From assembly GCA_905250115.1 (NCBI GenBank), contig CAJNOI010000345.1, positions 1 to 64,000 of the forward strand: a stretch of DNA of 64,000 bases. Reading direction: 5' to 3'. The notes under the pieces are model-generated. The model had not been told where the DNA came from and did no database searches. It saw only the letters and a list, made by a program, of their open reading frames with translations. The position numbers and the translations under genes are program-made. Origin of the DNA: Adineta steineri. Taxonomy: Eukaryota > Rotifera > Eurotatoria > Adinetida > Adinetidae. Positions 36,508 to 46,724 of the stretch are shown here, one piece after another (within the stretch, counting starts at the first letter, position 1; every line of letters begins with the position of its first letter).

Positions 36508-38069
36508 ATGAACGAAGAGAAACCTCATATCAGTATTATTATCATTGGACGTGTCGATTCAGGCAAATCAATCTTGACTGAACGATTGCTTTACGAGTGT
36601 GGCAATATAAATGAACAAGTAAGTGATCTATTTAGGAAAAAAAAGAAGCGAACGAGATCGAAATTATATATATTTTTATTCAATAGAAAGAACGTCTTGC
36701 ATTCCAGTGGAATTATTGGCCAAAAAGTTTAAGAACTTCATGGAATCGCGACATCATAGTTGATGCTTCGTTACAAAAATGTGAGACCATCAAATACAGA
36801 GTTACACTCATCGATACTCCTGGACATCGTGATTTCATCAAGAATCTCATCAGTAAGATTTCGCAAGTAAGCTACTGTTTCGTTCTATGTACATAGAAAA
36901 AATATTTACTAATGACACTGGTGAGAATCATTTTCTAGGTTGATAGCGCCATTTTAGTTGTAGCTGCCACATATGGTGAGTTCGAAAGTGGTATTAGAAA
37001 AGGTGGTCAAACACGTGAACACATTCTATTGGCATATACGTTTGGTATTACGCAATTGATTGTTGCTGTCAACAAAATGGATACTATAGAGTCGACTGAC
37101 TCAGAAAGACGCTTTAATGAAATCAAAAGTGAAGTATCCAACTTTGCTAAAAGGCTTGGTTATCAACCACAACGCATTATTTTTGTACCTATTTCGAGCT
37201 GGAATGGTGATAACATAAGCGAAGTGTCGAATAAAATGTCTTGGTTTGAAAATTGGACAATTCAACGTAAAGAAAATCATCACACTGGCAAGACTCTTGT
37301 AGACGCCATTAATGCAATCATTCCCTCTATGCAATTTATTAATAAACCACTCCGTATTCCATTACAAGCTGTTTATAAAATAAATGGTGTCGGAACAGTA
37401 GCTATCGGTCGAGTGGAAACAGGTGTATTGAAAACAAACATGATTGTCAGCTTTGCACCATCAACTACAATGACTGAAGTTAATTCAATTGAAATGTATC
37501 ATAAAACTCTCAAAGGTAAATGTATTTTTCTGCATTTGATCCACAATGTTGGATATATTTGTAGAAGCTCTACCAGGAGATATCGTTGGTTTTAATCTCA
37601 AAGGCATTAGTGCCCATGAACTACGGCGCGGTTTTGTTTGTTCAGATCCGGAAAACAATCCAGTTCTTGTGGCCTCAAGTTTTATTGCACAGGTGAATAT
37701 TTTTTAATAATTATCTTTTGCTTTTCATCTACATTGCGAGATAAACATACTTGTAGTCTTTCATTATATTTTCCTTTTTAGATTATAGTTATTGACCATC
37801 TAAATGAAATTAAGCAAGGTTATACTCCTATATTTTACTGTCATACAGCGCATATTCCTTGTCAATTTGCTGAATTAATCGAAAAATATGATCGAAGAAC
37901 AGGTTCAACGATCGAAAAAAATCCAAAATCTATTAAACTAGGTGATGCTGCTTTTGTTAAGATCATCCCGATGAAGCCAATTTGTGTCGAAAAGTTTGTT
38001 GATTATCCATCGTTAGGTCGTTTTGCCATTCGTGATATAAAATTGACAATAGCAGTTGGTATCATTAAA
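36508..38069 (+). CDS. Divergent EF1A-like translation GTPase
   Basis: Exons 36508-36618, 36687-36866, 36939-37515, 37565-37692 and 37782-38069. It follows elongation factor 1-alpha through all three domains: P-loop [31 protein letters not shown], then domain 2 ([16 protein letters not shown]) and domain 3 ([13 protein letters not shown]). Unlike true EF1A, the stretch between P-loop and switch I is about 15-20 residues shorter, and the near-invariant RGITID of switch I reads RDIIVD, losing the Thr that contacts magnesium. Binding of aminoacyl-tRNA in the normal way is doubtful. At 38039-38043 a run of five A shifts the frame, so the protein ends KIDNSSWYH. With four A it would continue [11 protein letters not shown], the conserved end, to 38100. 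Possibly a relic or specialised paralog. AATAAA follows at 38227. Confidence 0.8.
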
Positions 38070-38100
38070 GATGTGACACATATATCAACCAATCTATAAA

Positions 38101-39345
38101 CATAAAATTCTAATGCTATTTTGTAATCATGACTGAATATTTTCTATATTGAATTTAAATTAGAAGAAACCATTTTTTTGTTTATCGATATTCTTGTAAA
38201 TAGTTATCTACCAATTCACTGACTAAAATAAATATTTGTGATCACTTTTACTGATTTAGTGTGCGAACAGATGACGATAAAGAAGGAGTAGATTCTACGA
38301 AGCACGTTGCTATTTTAAAATTTATACCTTGCAGCTATGAGAAATCAATCTGATACAATATCCTTACGTAATTCAATTCCTCTAACGGATGTCCTTCTTA
38401 TTCCATTCTGTTCAGTTATATAAAGATTTGCTATTTTAGTAATATCATGTTGACTAGACAAAAAAAATGAAGTGTCTTCAGCGCCTTTCGAGATTATAAA
38501 TATTTCGTTATTCAATTGAAAAAAGTAAATCATATATACAAATGATTGTAACGTACATCATTCGACCAATAGAATTAATTTTTCATTCTGACTGACTATA
38601 ATTTTCGTAAAACTAATTAAATTATCGTGTTCAAAAGTTACCGATATGAATAGTCACTCTATTCACAATCTTATAATGGTAAAGATTCTTTTATTACATC
38701 GAGTTTACAAGTACGTTTATAAAGAATACATACTTCAATTGTTGACTGGTCATATCTGTATGAAGTCACTGGTTTATTTTCAAGCACAATAAAATCGTAT
38801 GTCAACACTTTATCCCTTTGTATTAAAATTTTTATTTTGTTTATAAACGTTATTCTTCCTTGAATGAATATGCAAATTGCGGAAGAGAATGAACCAGATG
38901 TATATCATTTCATGCATGTTATCTTTTTTTCTTGCGTTTCTCTTCTTCTTTTTTTTCTGTTCTGTTTCTATAATATCGCATTTCAATAGAACGATGCTAG
39001 TCAAATATAACCTTGTCATTGTTTGAATTGATTTCTATTACAACGCGACTTTTTTTTTCTCTTCACTATGCGCTGTAAACTAAACTGTCGCAACGATTCA
39101 ATCATTTTCTCGTTCTCTTATATTTCTATTTTTACGGTCGTGTAACAACTTGCCAGTATCGTTAAAAGTAAAGAAAAAAGACTATTAATTATGACATAAT
39201 AGCAATACAATTGGCAAAATATGTTATATATTATTCACACATTAATAAATGAGCAATGGTGATACAATAGGACTATATGACATGTATATGTATTTATATT
39301 CAGTACTTTTACTTCATGACTCGACTGAATAATTGTAACTGATAG
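38101..39345. other. Intergenic, no gene seen
   Basis: 1.2 kb between two plus-strand genes. Only short, low-complexity ORFs; presumably 3' UTR of the EF1A-like gene and promoter of the channel gene. Confidence 0.6.
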
Positions 39346-41850
39346 ATGGCAACCTATACAACGAATTCGACTCAAATTACCGAGGGAGCTTCACTCTCGC
39401 AATTCTTCACTACACTCGTCGTGTCTGCTACTGTCGCTATTATCGAAATTACAATATTCGTCATTATTAGAAAAAAATTCAAACGTATCTATGAACCAAA
39501 AACATATCTTGGAGATGAAAATCGACGAGTTGAACCTTTGCCAAGTACATGTTGTGGTTGGTTATCCACTTTACTCAAAATGCCGCAGGAAGATTTGATT
39601 CGTACATCGGGTCTCGATGCTTACTTTTTCGCTCGTTACCTCTACATGCATGCCTTCTTTTTTTTAAGTTCGTTCGTTCTTGTAGCACTTATTCTATTAC
39701 CTGTCTATATCGTTGATGGAAAAGGTGCATCTTACGGTAAAACAGGACTTGACATACTAACTTTTGGTAATATTCAACCACGTTATTCTTCTCGTTACGC
39801 AGCTCCTTTGGTACTTGCTTATATTTTCATCGGCGCATATCTCTACTTCCTCTACGCAGAGATGAAAATTTTTGTCGGAAAACGTCAAACATTTCTCAGA
39901 AGTCCTGCGTATCAATCTTGTGCCAGTGCAACAACTATTCTTGTGACTGCAATACCAAAAGAATATATGTCAGAAGCTGTTCTCTTTCGAATCTTCAATA
40001 AATTTCCTGGCGGGGTGAAATATATCTGGTTGAATCGGAATCTTAAAGACCTTCCTGATAAAGCGGATGAACGCATGAAACTCGTTGAAAAACTCGAAAC
40101 GACTGAATGTAAATTGATCAGAGCTGCACTGAAAGACGAGGCAAAGTATCGAAAAACGATAATTGAAGAAGACATTATCGACAAATATTTTTCAGAAACG
40201 AAGCGACCTACAATGAGAATGGGATCTATTCCAGTGCTCTCTTCATTATGCTTCGGCGAAAAAGTCGATACACTTACATATTGCAAAGAGACTATTTCTC
40301 AGCTGAACACTACAATTGAAAGAGCAAAAACATCACTCGATAATTATGTAGTAATCAATTCTGCATTCATTCAATTCAATAAATCAATAGCAGCTCATAT
40401 GGCTGTTCAATGTGTTGCAGCTTCAATTCCTTTAGCAATGACACCACGTTACATCGATGTTAAACCGGTAAATATTGTTTGGTCCAATTTAACTCTGACT
40501 TATTACGAGAAAAAAGTTAGAGAACTTGCCATATTGGCGGCAACCATTGCTCTCATTATTTTCTGGGCAATTCCCGTTTCTTTCGTAGGTATTCTCTCAA
40601 ATCTAACGTATCTCACAGATAAGTTAACCTTTCTTCGATTTATTTACAACTTACCAACCGCTCTTCTTGGCTTAATCACTGGTCTTTTACCTACTGTTCT
40701 GTTAGCGATTTTAATGGCATTACTTCCTATCGTCCTTAGATTACTTGCAAAAATGTCTGGAATTCCCACTACAGATGCCATTGATTATTATTTGCAAGGA
40801 TCTTATTTTGTTTTTCAAGTCGTTCATGCTTTTCTGTTCGTTACTATTTCGAGTAGTGTTACAAGCGTTATTACACTTATCATTCAAAATCCTCCTAGCG
40901 CCGCAACAATACTTGCTGCCAATATTCCAACGGCGAGCAATTTTTTCTTTAGTTTCCTGGCATTACAAGGATTGAGCATGGCTGCTAATGTTTTGTTGCA
41001 AGCTGTCGTGCTTATTTTATTTTATCTGTTGGGGACATTATTCGATAATACACCGCGAAAAAAGTCGAGACGTTACTTCACACTTTCAAGTCTCGAGTGG
41101 GGCACGATATTTCCTATTTTTACAAACTTCGTCGTAATTACTCTAGTTTATTCAATTATCGCACCGTTAATTCTTATCATTTCTGGATTCGCATTTGCTT
41201 TGTTTTATATTGCCTACATTTATACAATATTTTACGTCGCAGATTTTTCAAACGATATCGGTGGTCTTACGTTTCCAAGAGCAATCTATCAGTCGTTTAC
41301 TGGTATTTATCTTATGGAAATTCTACTTGCAGCATTATTCTTTCTTGCACAGAATGAATTCGGTGCACAATCGGCTATTCCTGAAGGTGTGTTAATGTGT
41401 ATATTGATTGTTCTAACAATCGGTGTTCATTTTATGATGAGCTCTAGTTTCGATTCTTTAACACACTATTTACCTATGGATGCAGAAGAATTATCACCAC
41501 TGGAAGCACCGGTTTCGAGAAAACCGATAATGCAAGTTCTGGATCTTTCTAGAACGAACAATGTCACTAATATAGACAACGCTATTAATGAGTTGTACGA
41601 CAATACCGTGGGGCATGCCTACATGCATCCGGCATTGCGAGATCCCAAGCCAATCATCTGGATTGCAGAAGATAAGTTGGGTATTGCAACAGAAGAAGTA
41701 CGACAAACACGAGCTTCCGGTTTGAATATCCTAATGTCAACTAAAGGCGCACGATTCAATAAAAAGATGAAGATTGAGATCAACAGTATGCCTCCCGATC
41801 ATGTAAAAACATTAGAAAACAACAATGGTATTGATCGGACTCGTTTTTAG
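39346..41850 (+). CDS. CSC1/OSCA/TMEM63-type mechanosensitive cation channel, fungal-like, intronless
   Basis: 834 codons in a single exon. The N-terminal membrane part (MPQEDLIRTSGLDAYFFARY, then ILTFGNIQPRYSSRYAAP), the cytosolic domain (IPKEYMSEAVLFRIF; MTPRYIDVKPVNIVWSNL) and the C-terminal channel core (FWAIPVSFVGILSNL; LITGLLPTVLLAILMALLP; ASNFFFSFLALQGL) match the three-part CSC1 family. Family members are osmosensitive, calcium-permeable channels of the plasma membrane or endosomes. The motifs recall fungal RSN1/PHM7-type proteins more than animal TMEM63 (from memory). The lack of introns and a richer C/G codon choice than the neighbours fit a horizontally acquired gene. AATAAA follows at 41891. 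Confidence 0.85.
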   Translation: MATYTTNSTQITEGASLSQFFTTLVVSATVAIIEITIFVIIRKKFKRIYEPKTYLGDENRRVEPLPSTCCGWLSTLLKMPQEDLIRTSGLDAYFFARYLYMHAFFFLSSFVLVALILLPVYIVDGKGASYGKTGLDILTFGNIQPRYSSRYAAPLVLAYIFIGAYLYFLYAEMKIFVGKRQTFLRSPAYQSCASATTILVTAIPKEYMSEAVLFRIFNKFPGGVKYIWLNRNLKDLPDKADERMKLVEKLETTECKLIRAALKDEAKYRKTIIEEDIIDKYFSETKRPTMRMGSIPVLSSLCFGEKVDTLTYCKETISQLNTTIERAKTSLDNYVVINSAFIQFNKSIAAHMAVQCVAASIPLAMTPRYIDVKPVNIVWSNLTLTYYEKKVRELAILAATIALIIFWAIPVSFVGILSNLTYLTDKLTFLRFIYNLPTALLGLITGLLPTVLLAILMALLPIVLRLLAKMSGIPTTDAIDYYLQGSYFVFQVVHAFLFVTISSSVTSVITLIIQNPPSAATILAANIPTASNFFFSFLALQGLSMAANVLLQAVVLILFYLLGTLFDNTPRKKSRRYFTLSSLEWGTIFPIFTNFVVITLVYSIIAPLILIISGFAFALFYIAYIYTIFYVADFSNDIGGLTFPRAIYQSFTGIYLMEILLAALFFLAQNEFGAQSAIPEGVLMCILIVLTIGVHFMMSSSFDSLTHYLPMDAEELSPLEAPVSRKPIMQVLDLSRTNNVTNIDNAINELYDNTVGHAYMHPALRDPKPIIWIAEDKLGIATEEVRQTRASGLNILMSTKGARFNKKMKIEINSMPPDHVKTLENNNGIDRTRF

Positions 41851-42380
41851 AAAATCGAATTACATATTATATATAATATTTTTCATATTAAATAAATTGT
41901 TTTTATATTTGATTAACAGAGTCTATCAATAATCTATTCGAAAGAAAAAGTTATAGAAAAGCATATTACAATGACGGTGTAGGTAGATGAATATAAAACC
42001 TTCATTCTTCAATAAAGTAATAATTTGAATTTTCTATTATTACGTTGGAAATTATATCAAATTTTCCAGGTCTTAATTTCTGTTTTAACATCACAACAAA
42101 GAACAAGCAATGATCGATAGCTAGATATGATGTATATGACATTTTTTTTATAATTTAAAATTTAATTCCACAAGTTCTATTGTTAATGGTTTCTTTTTGT
42201 ACTTTTTGTTCGTCATATTTTTCAATTACAAGAGAAATCAATGCTCATTAAAAGACATCAATATTTTTTCTATTCTTCAAACATCATTATGATTTATTCC
42301 CCGAATGAAAAATAATATTGTTTGTCTTGAATCTGGCTTCCTATTTGTACGTTGTCGAATATTTATACACAATGTTCGAT
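41851..42380. other. Intergenic, no gene seen
   Basis: 530 bp of AT-rich 3' flank of the channel gene with a polyadenylation signal at 41891. Confidence 0.6.
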
Positions 42381-42424
42381 AAGTGTGGGTGTGCATTCGA
42401 GAAGAATATAACACTCACACCCGA
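42381..42424. repeat. Telomere-like hairpin 9
   Basis: AAGTGTGGGTGTGCATT, loop GAGAAGAATATAACAC, then TCACACCCGAG. Short copy, about 530 bp downstream of the channel gene. Confidence 0.75.
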
Positions 42425-42950
42425 GACTGCACGAGTTGAATGGACTGAGTATTCAATTGTGAACTGGCACTGATACATACCTGACCTATACTGAACACTA
42501 TTAGATGATAACATGGAGTATACTAAACAAATACTTCGTGTACAAATGATAAAGTCGAAATTTTATAACGGCATGTATGAAGATGTACTCCTTGTTCGCC
42601 ATTGGTTTTTTTGTTTCTCAGTTGTTTATCGTCCAGGAGGTAGAAAAAAAGAAATATAATGATTGCCTCGGATGATGATTATCGAACCAAGATGAATGTC
42701 TTTGAAAGGCTTGACAATGTTTCAAAATTTTGAGAGAGGTCAAAGTAATTACTATATACATATATGAATGAAATTTTACTTGAAAACAACTAAATAAACC
42801 AAAACACACATGCAATCTTTTTTGTATATATTATACAGAAGCTGCAAAAAATATTCTATTGCGATTGATTTTCAATCATTGTATAATAACATAATGTAGC
42901 CCTATATTATTTATATGCACCAGGCGTATATAGTAATTATATGAAGACAA
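42425..42950. other. Intergenic, no gene seen
   Basis: Upstream region of the type II mucin-like gene; no supported ORF. Confidence 0.5.
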
Positions 42951-42957
42951 TATAAAA
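42951..42957 (+). promoter_or_regulatory. TATA box of the mucin-like gene
   Basis: TATAAAA followed by AGG, 53 bp before the ATG at 43010. It is the only good TATA box near this gene. Confidence 0.5.
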
Positions 42958-43009
42958 AGGACAAACAGGTAGCGATACAGTTAATCAGATTTTTTTTCGA
43001 GTATACAAT

Positions 43010-44761
43010 ATGTCCAATTCTCAGTCGGTGAAAGTGATGCATGCTAAAAGTTCTCGACGGAATAATGATCATAACTATTGTCATTCTGAAAATGTAAGCT
43101 CTATCTGATTCAAACTAGAATCTTATTATTAGTTTTCATAGGAATCAAAGAAAACGGCTGGTGCTCGTATCATACGAATCACACGGCTTGGTGATAATCA
43201 GTTGCTAGTTGGGAATGGCAGTTCGGTGTATTCATCAACAATACTACCTAGAAGAAGTAAAGAGAAAACAACAATGAAAACATTATCATCATGTATTTCT
43301 CAATCTCCACTGCTGTCAAATATTACTAATCAAGATCAACTGCAGCTAAACGACAGTCATTCTCAAGACTCGGACAGCATACAAATACACAAAGATACAA
43401 AACTGCAAAAGTCTTCGATTCATCATGATAATGCATCATATGAATCTCGTCTACGTTCTCAAGAGCAAGTATTAATTCCATCAGAATCCAAGCCTGTTAA
43501 AGTAATATTCATTTTCACAAGATAAATATCAATTATTTTTCCTCGTAGCTTGGGAAACGTTCTTCGTGGCTTTTATCTCGCATCCATCCATTCCAAGTTA
43601 GTGTGACATATTTCACTATAATATATGTATATATGATTTTTTTAAAGGTATTGAGTCCGCTCGACAATTTCAACTCAGTTGGTACTATGATGCAAGGTTC
43701 AGGGATTACTATCAATTCTAATAAAATTAGAGAACCTCAAGGTACTCATATACCTCGTTTCGCTAAAGGTACTCGAGATTATAAAGAGAAAAAGGATACA
43801 CGACGGCGACGTTACTGTCAAAGATTGTTTGCCGGTTGCTGTTCGCCCTGCTGTTGTCTGATAACAGGTCTTCTCTTGGCTCTCCTTCTTGTTGGTCTTG
43901 CAATATTAATTGCTTTGTTGATGAACACGAAACAGAATCCTACCACGACAACAAGTATGATTTTCAATATTTTTCATTTGTCGTTAGTTTTGTTATTTTC
44001 AAGATGGTTCAACAAAAGCAATGAACACATCGATGACAAATACTAGTACTACAATTACTTCAACGACAAGTACCAGTAGTACAAGTAAATCAACGACAAG
44101 TACTAGTAGTACAAGTATATCTGCTGCTAGTACTTCCACAAAGACTAGCACAACCTCAACAACAAAGACTACATTGACAACTACCACGACTACAACAACT
44201 ACAACCACAAAACCTTGTGAGTTAAGAACTATTAAAACATTCATACAAGATTTGTTTGTTCTTTTCATTTTATTATTAGATTGTACAACACGTATTACAT
44301 TTGATGATATTTTTAATCAATCAGCAACGTCAGGTATTGTTCCTAATGGGTATAACAATCTCAATTGGACAAATGCCGTATATGTGAATACGTCAACAAT
44401 GCCACTAAGTGGCTATCTGTATGCTGTTACCTCCGTACCTTATGTGGCTACTAATCCAGGAGGAGTCATGATGCAAATAACATCAGCTAATGGTACATCA
44501 TTTTCTTTTGACTCAATGACTATTACGGCTGCTTGGCGAAATAATCTTGCTTGGACTATATATGGTTATCGTTCTGGTGTTAATACGCTGGCTGGTAGTT
44601 TTGCTTTAAATGTGCTAAATAGAACAACTGCTACATGTGGTAGCTGCACTAATTACGATACACTTTATTTTGGAACATCAGGTGGGACACCATATCCTGG
44701 TTTGGCCAATAATGGAACAGAATTTGCTTTTGATGATTTATGTATTTCATTTGACTACTAA
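43010..44761 (+). CDS. Type II membrane protein with mucin stalk and C-terminal beta-sandwich-like domain
   Basis: Six exons: 43010-43093, 43142-43501, 43549-43596, 43648-43954, 44004-44216 and 44280-44761 (498 codons including stop). The long N-terminal cytosolic part is rich in Ser and charged residues. A basic, Cys-rich patch RRRRYCQRLFAGCCSPCCC follows, likely a palmitoylation site, then one hydrophobic helix (LITGLLLALLLVGLAILIAL). The positive-inside rule places the C-terminus outside. A Thr/Ser stalk (exon 5) leads to an ectodomain that opens TRITFDDIFNQSATSGIVP and ends EFAFDDLCISF. I recall such domains as common in rotifer secreted or membrane proteins, but cannot name the family. 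The stalk echoes that of the polycystin gene. Polyadenylation signal at 44869. Confidence 0.75.
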
Positions 44762-44963
44762 CAAATATTTTTCATTGTAATTTCATAGACATATATTCCT
44801 ATATTTATCTCACTAATGAATGATCGTGTTGATTGATACTAATATTCTTTTTTTGATTATAAAATGATAATAAAAGAACTCATCAGACAACATCCTTCGA
44901 TAAATCTCTATAAATCTTATTTTGAAATAAGCTACTGCTGATCTCAGGCGATATTTACCCGCT

Positions 44964-45036
44964 TTTGAAGGTGGATGTGAGTGTGGGTACGAGTATTATA
45001 TCCATCACACACCCACACCCACACCCACACCCTCAA
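44964..45036. repeat. Telomere-like hairpin 10, longest perfect TGTGGG run
   Basis: TGAAGGTGGATGTGAGTGTGGG, loop with GAGTATTATA, then about five consecutive CCCACA-type units ending ACCCTCAAG at 45036. On the minus strand this gives five GGG tracts separated by TGT, enough in principle for a G-quadruplex. It lies 200 bp past the mucin-like gene stop. Confidence 0.85.
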
Positions 45037-45654
45037 GAATATAATGAAGAATTGATTTCTTCATTATTTCTATTAAATAACATTTGAGAAAAAAATCATT
45101 GATGAATAAAATTTCTATATGATTAATTTTATTTATCATTTCAATTAAAAAAATATTCATTCGATATTATACAATATGAATAATATATTTTCATAAAGAA
45201 AACATTAATTAAACAATTATTGATTTGTTTTTTCAAAGAAAAATAATTTCAGATAGATTTCAACAAAAATTTTTAAAAGAAAAGGTGCAATTTCTCTTTA
45301 TGTATCTATGTTGAGATATCCGATTATAAACAATACTTTTGTTTTCATTATTAAATCGATATTTTATTTGCCAAAAGATTTTCTTTTGTTGAGAGATTCT
45401 AACTTATTATTCATAATAATCATCATATAACAAAATATTCTCAAAGAGATAAGCTGTTTTTTGTTTTTTTCTCATCCTACGCAGTTTTGTGACGACATGT
45501 TTTGTAACTCCGTAGATAACTGCTTCGATAGAAGGTGTGAGCTATTAATATGTGATGGTTAATATTCGAATCAAAATCTTATTGCACCACATGTGAAAAT
45601 TACACATCACGCGCATATATACCCTCTTTTTTTTCTTTTTCGTTCGCCATTTAG
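45037..45654. other. Intergenic, no gene seen
   Basis: AT-rich promoter-side region of the small secreted protein gene; no ORF of note. Confidence 0.6.
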
Positions 45655-45662
45655 TATATAAG
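45655..45662 (+). promoter_or_regulatory. Candidate TATA box
   Basis: TATATAAG, about 110 bp before the ATG at 45771. A second candidate, CTATAAAA, lies at about 45677. One of them likely drives the small secreted protein gene. Confidence 0.4.
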
Positions 45663-45770
45663 ATTGCGTATATATTCTATAAAAACACACGCGTTATAAC
45701 CATTTATTGATTCAAATAATCGACGAATATTTTCATCAAACGACTCTTGTTGTACGCAAAAAAAATCATC

Positions 45771-46166
45771 ATGTTTCAATCGCGTTCTTTGGTAGTTTTG
45801 ATACTTATTGTGCATATTGCTTATGCCAATGTGGTGACTTTTAAAAATTCGAAATTAAATAAAGTTTACAATGGTCTTCGTGTAGGTGGAAAAATGGAAG
45901 TTTGTGGAGATGCTACACTTCATGTCAGCTCTATCAACGACAGTCGGTGTCCCGCAAACGTAATGTGTTTTTGGGCTGGACAAGCGATGGTTCAATTACT
46001 TCTTTCCAATAAAGTAGAATCGACTACTATGGATATAATAGCTGGTGCAAGTGCTCAAGCGACATTGGGTACCAATGTGTACACTGTTACTCTTGATGAT
46101 GTCATCCCATATCCCGGAATGAATAAAAATCCATCGGAAGCTATCGTTACAGTCACATGTTCGTAA
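45771..46166 (+). CDS. Small secreted protein with RCPxxxxCxWAGQ motif
   Basis: 131 codons in one exon. The start at ATG 45771 gives a clean signal peptide (SLVVLILIVHIAYA). The mature part contains DSRCPANVMCFWAGQAMVQL and ends with a pattern VTLDDVIPYPGMN. I recall the RCP-x4-CxWAG block from small bacterial lipoproteins and secreted proteins of unknown function, which makes bacterial origin by transfer possible. The lack of introns fits. No catalytic residues are apparent. TATA candidates lie upstream and AATAAA at 46214, so it has normal host-type flanks. Confidence 0.7.
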   Translation: MFQSRSLVVLILIVHIAYANVVTFKNSKLNKVYNGLRVGGKMEVCGDATLHVSSINDSRCPANVMCFWAGQAMVQLLLSNKVESTTMDIIAGASAQATLGTNVYTVTLDDVIPYPGMNKNPSEAIVTVTCS

Positions 46167-46241
46167 GAGTTCAATGAAAGACGTAACATCTGTTGTCTTT
46201 TTTCGAATATATTAATAAATATAAACAATACTATGTGTATC

Positions 46242-46261
46242 TTATATATATATATATATAT
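46242..46261. repeat. (TA)n tract
   Basis: About ten TA dinucleotides downstream of the small secreted protein gene. Confidence 0.85.
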
Positions 46262-46415
46262 GACTATACATAGTTAAAAGCAAAACAGATCCCTTTGAAA
46301 AATCATTATTTAATGGTGGTATCAATATTGAGAAAAAATTTACATGTTTTATTTAATCAAGAAGATTTTTTTCTGTGCCCCTTATTTAGTTTAATTTTGT
46401 TTATATTTCTTAACT

Positions 46416-46470
46416 AGAGGGTGTGGGTGTGAGGGTGTGGATGCGAAATTATTAGAATATCCACACCGTC
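46416..46470. repeat. Telomere-like hairpin 11
   Basis: AGAGGGTGTGGGTGTGAGGG, then TGTGGATGCG, loop AAATTATTAGAATAT, then CCACACCGTC. It lies midway between the 3' ends of two converging genes (46166 and 46725). Confidence 0.8.
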
Positions 46471-46724
46471 ATTTAAACTCTAAAACTTGACATTTCATCC
46501 GTTCAATTTTTAGCACCATTATTAAGTATGAAAGATCTTTTACAATCTTTTGAAAGAAGTATCAAACTAATTTTATTGATTAAAAAAAATAATTAAACAA
46601 AACAATACAAAAAGCAAAAATTTGAAAGCACACAACATCGACTTTATTGTAACAACAAACATTCAGAATAAATAACGAATCTTAAATATATATAACTTAC
46701 AATAACAAACAACATGACTAATCG

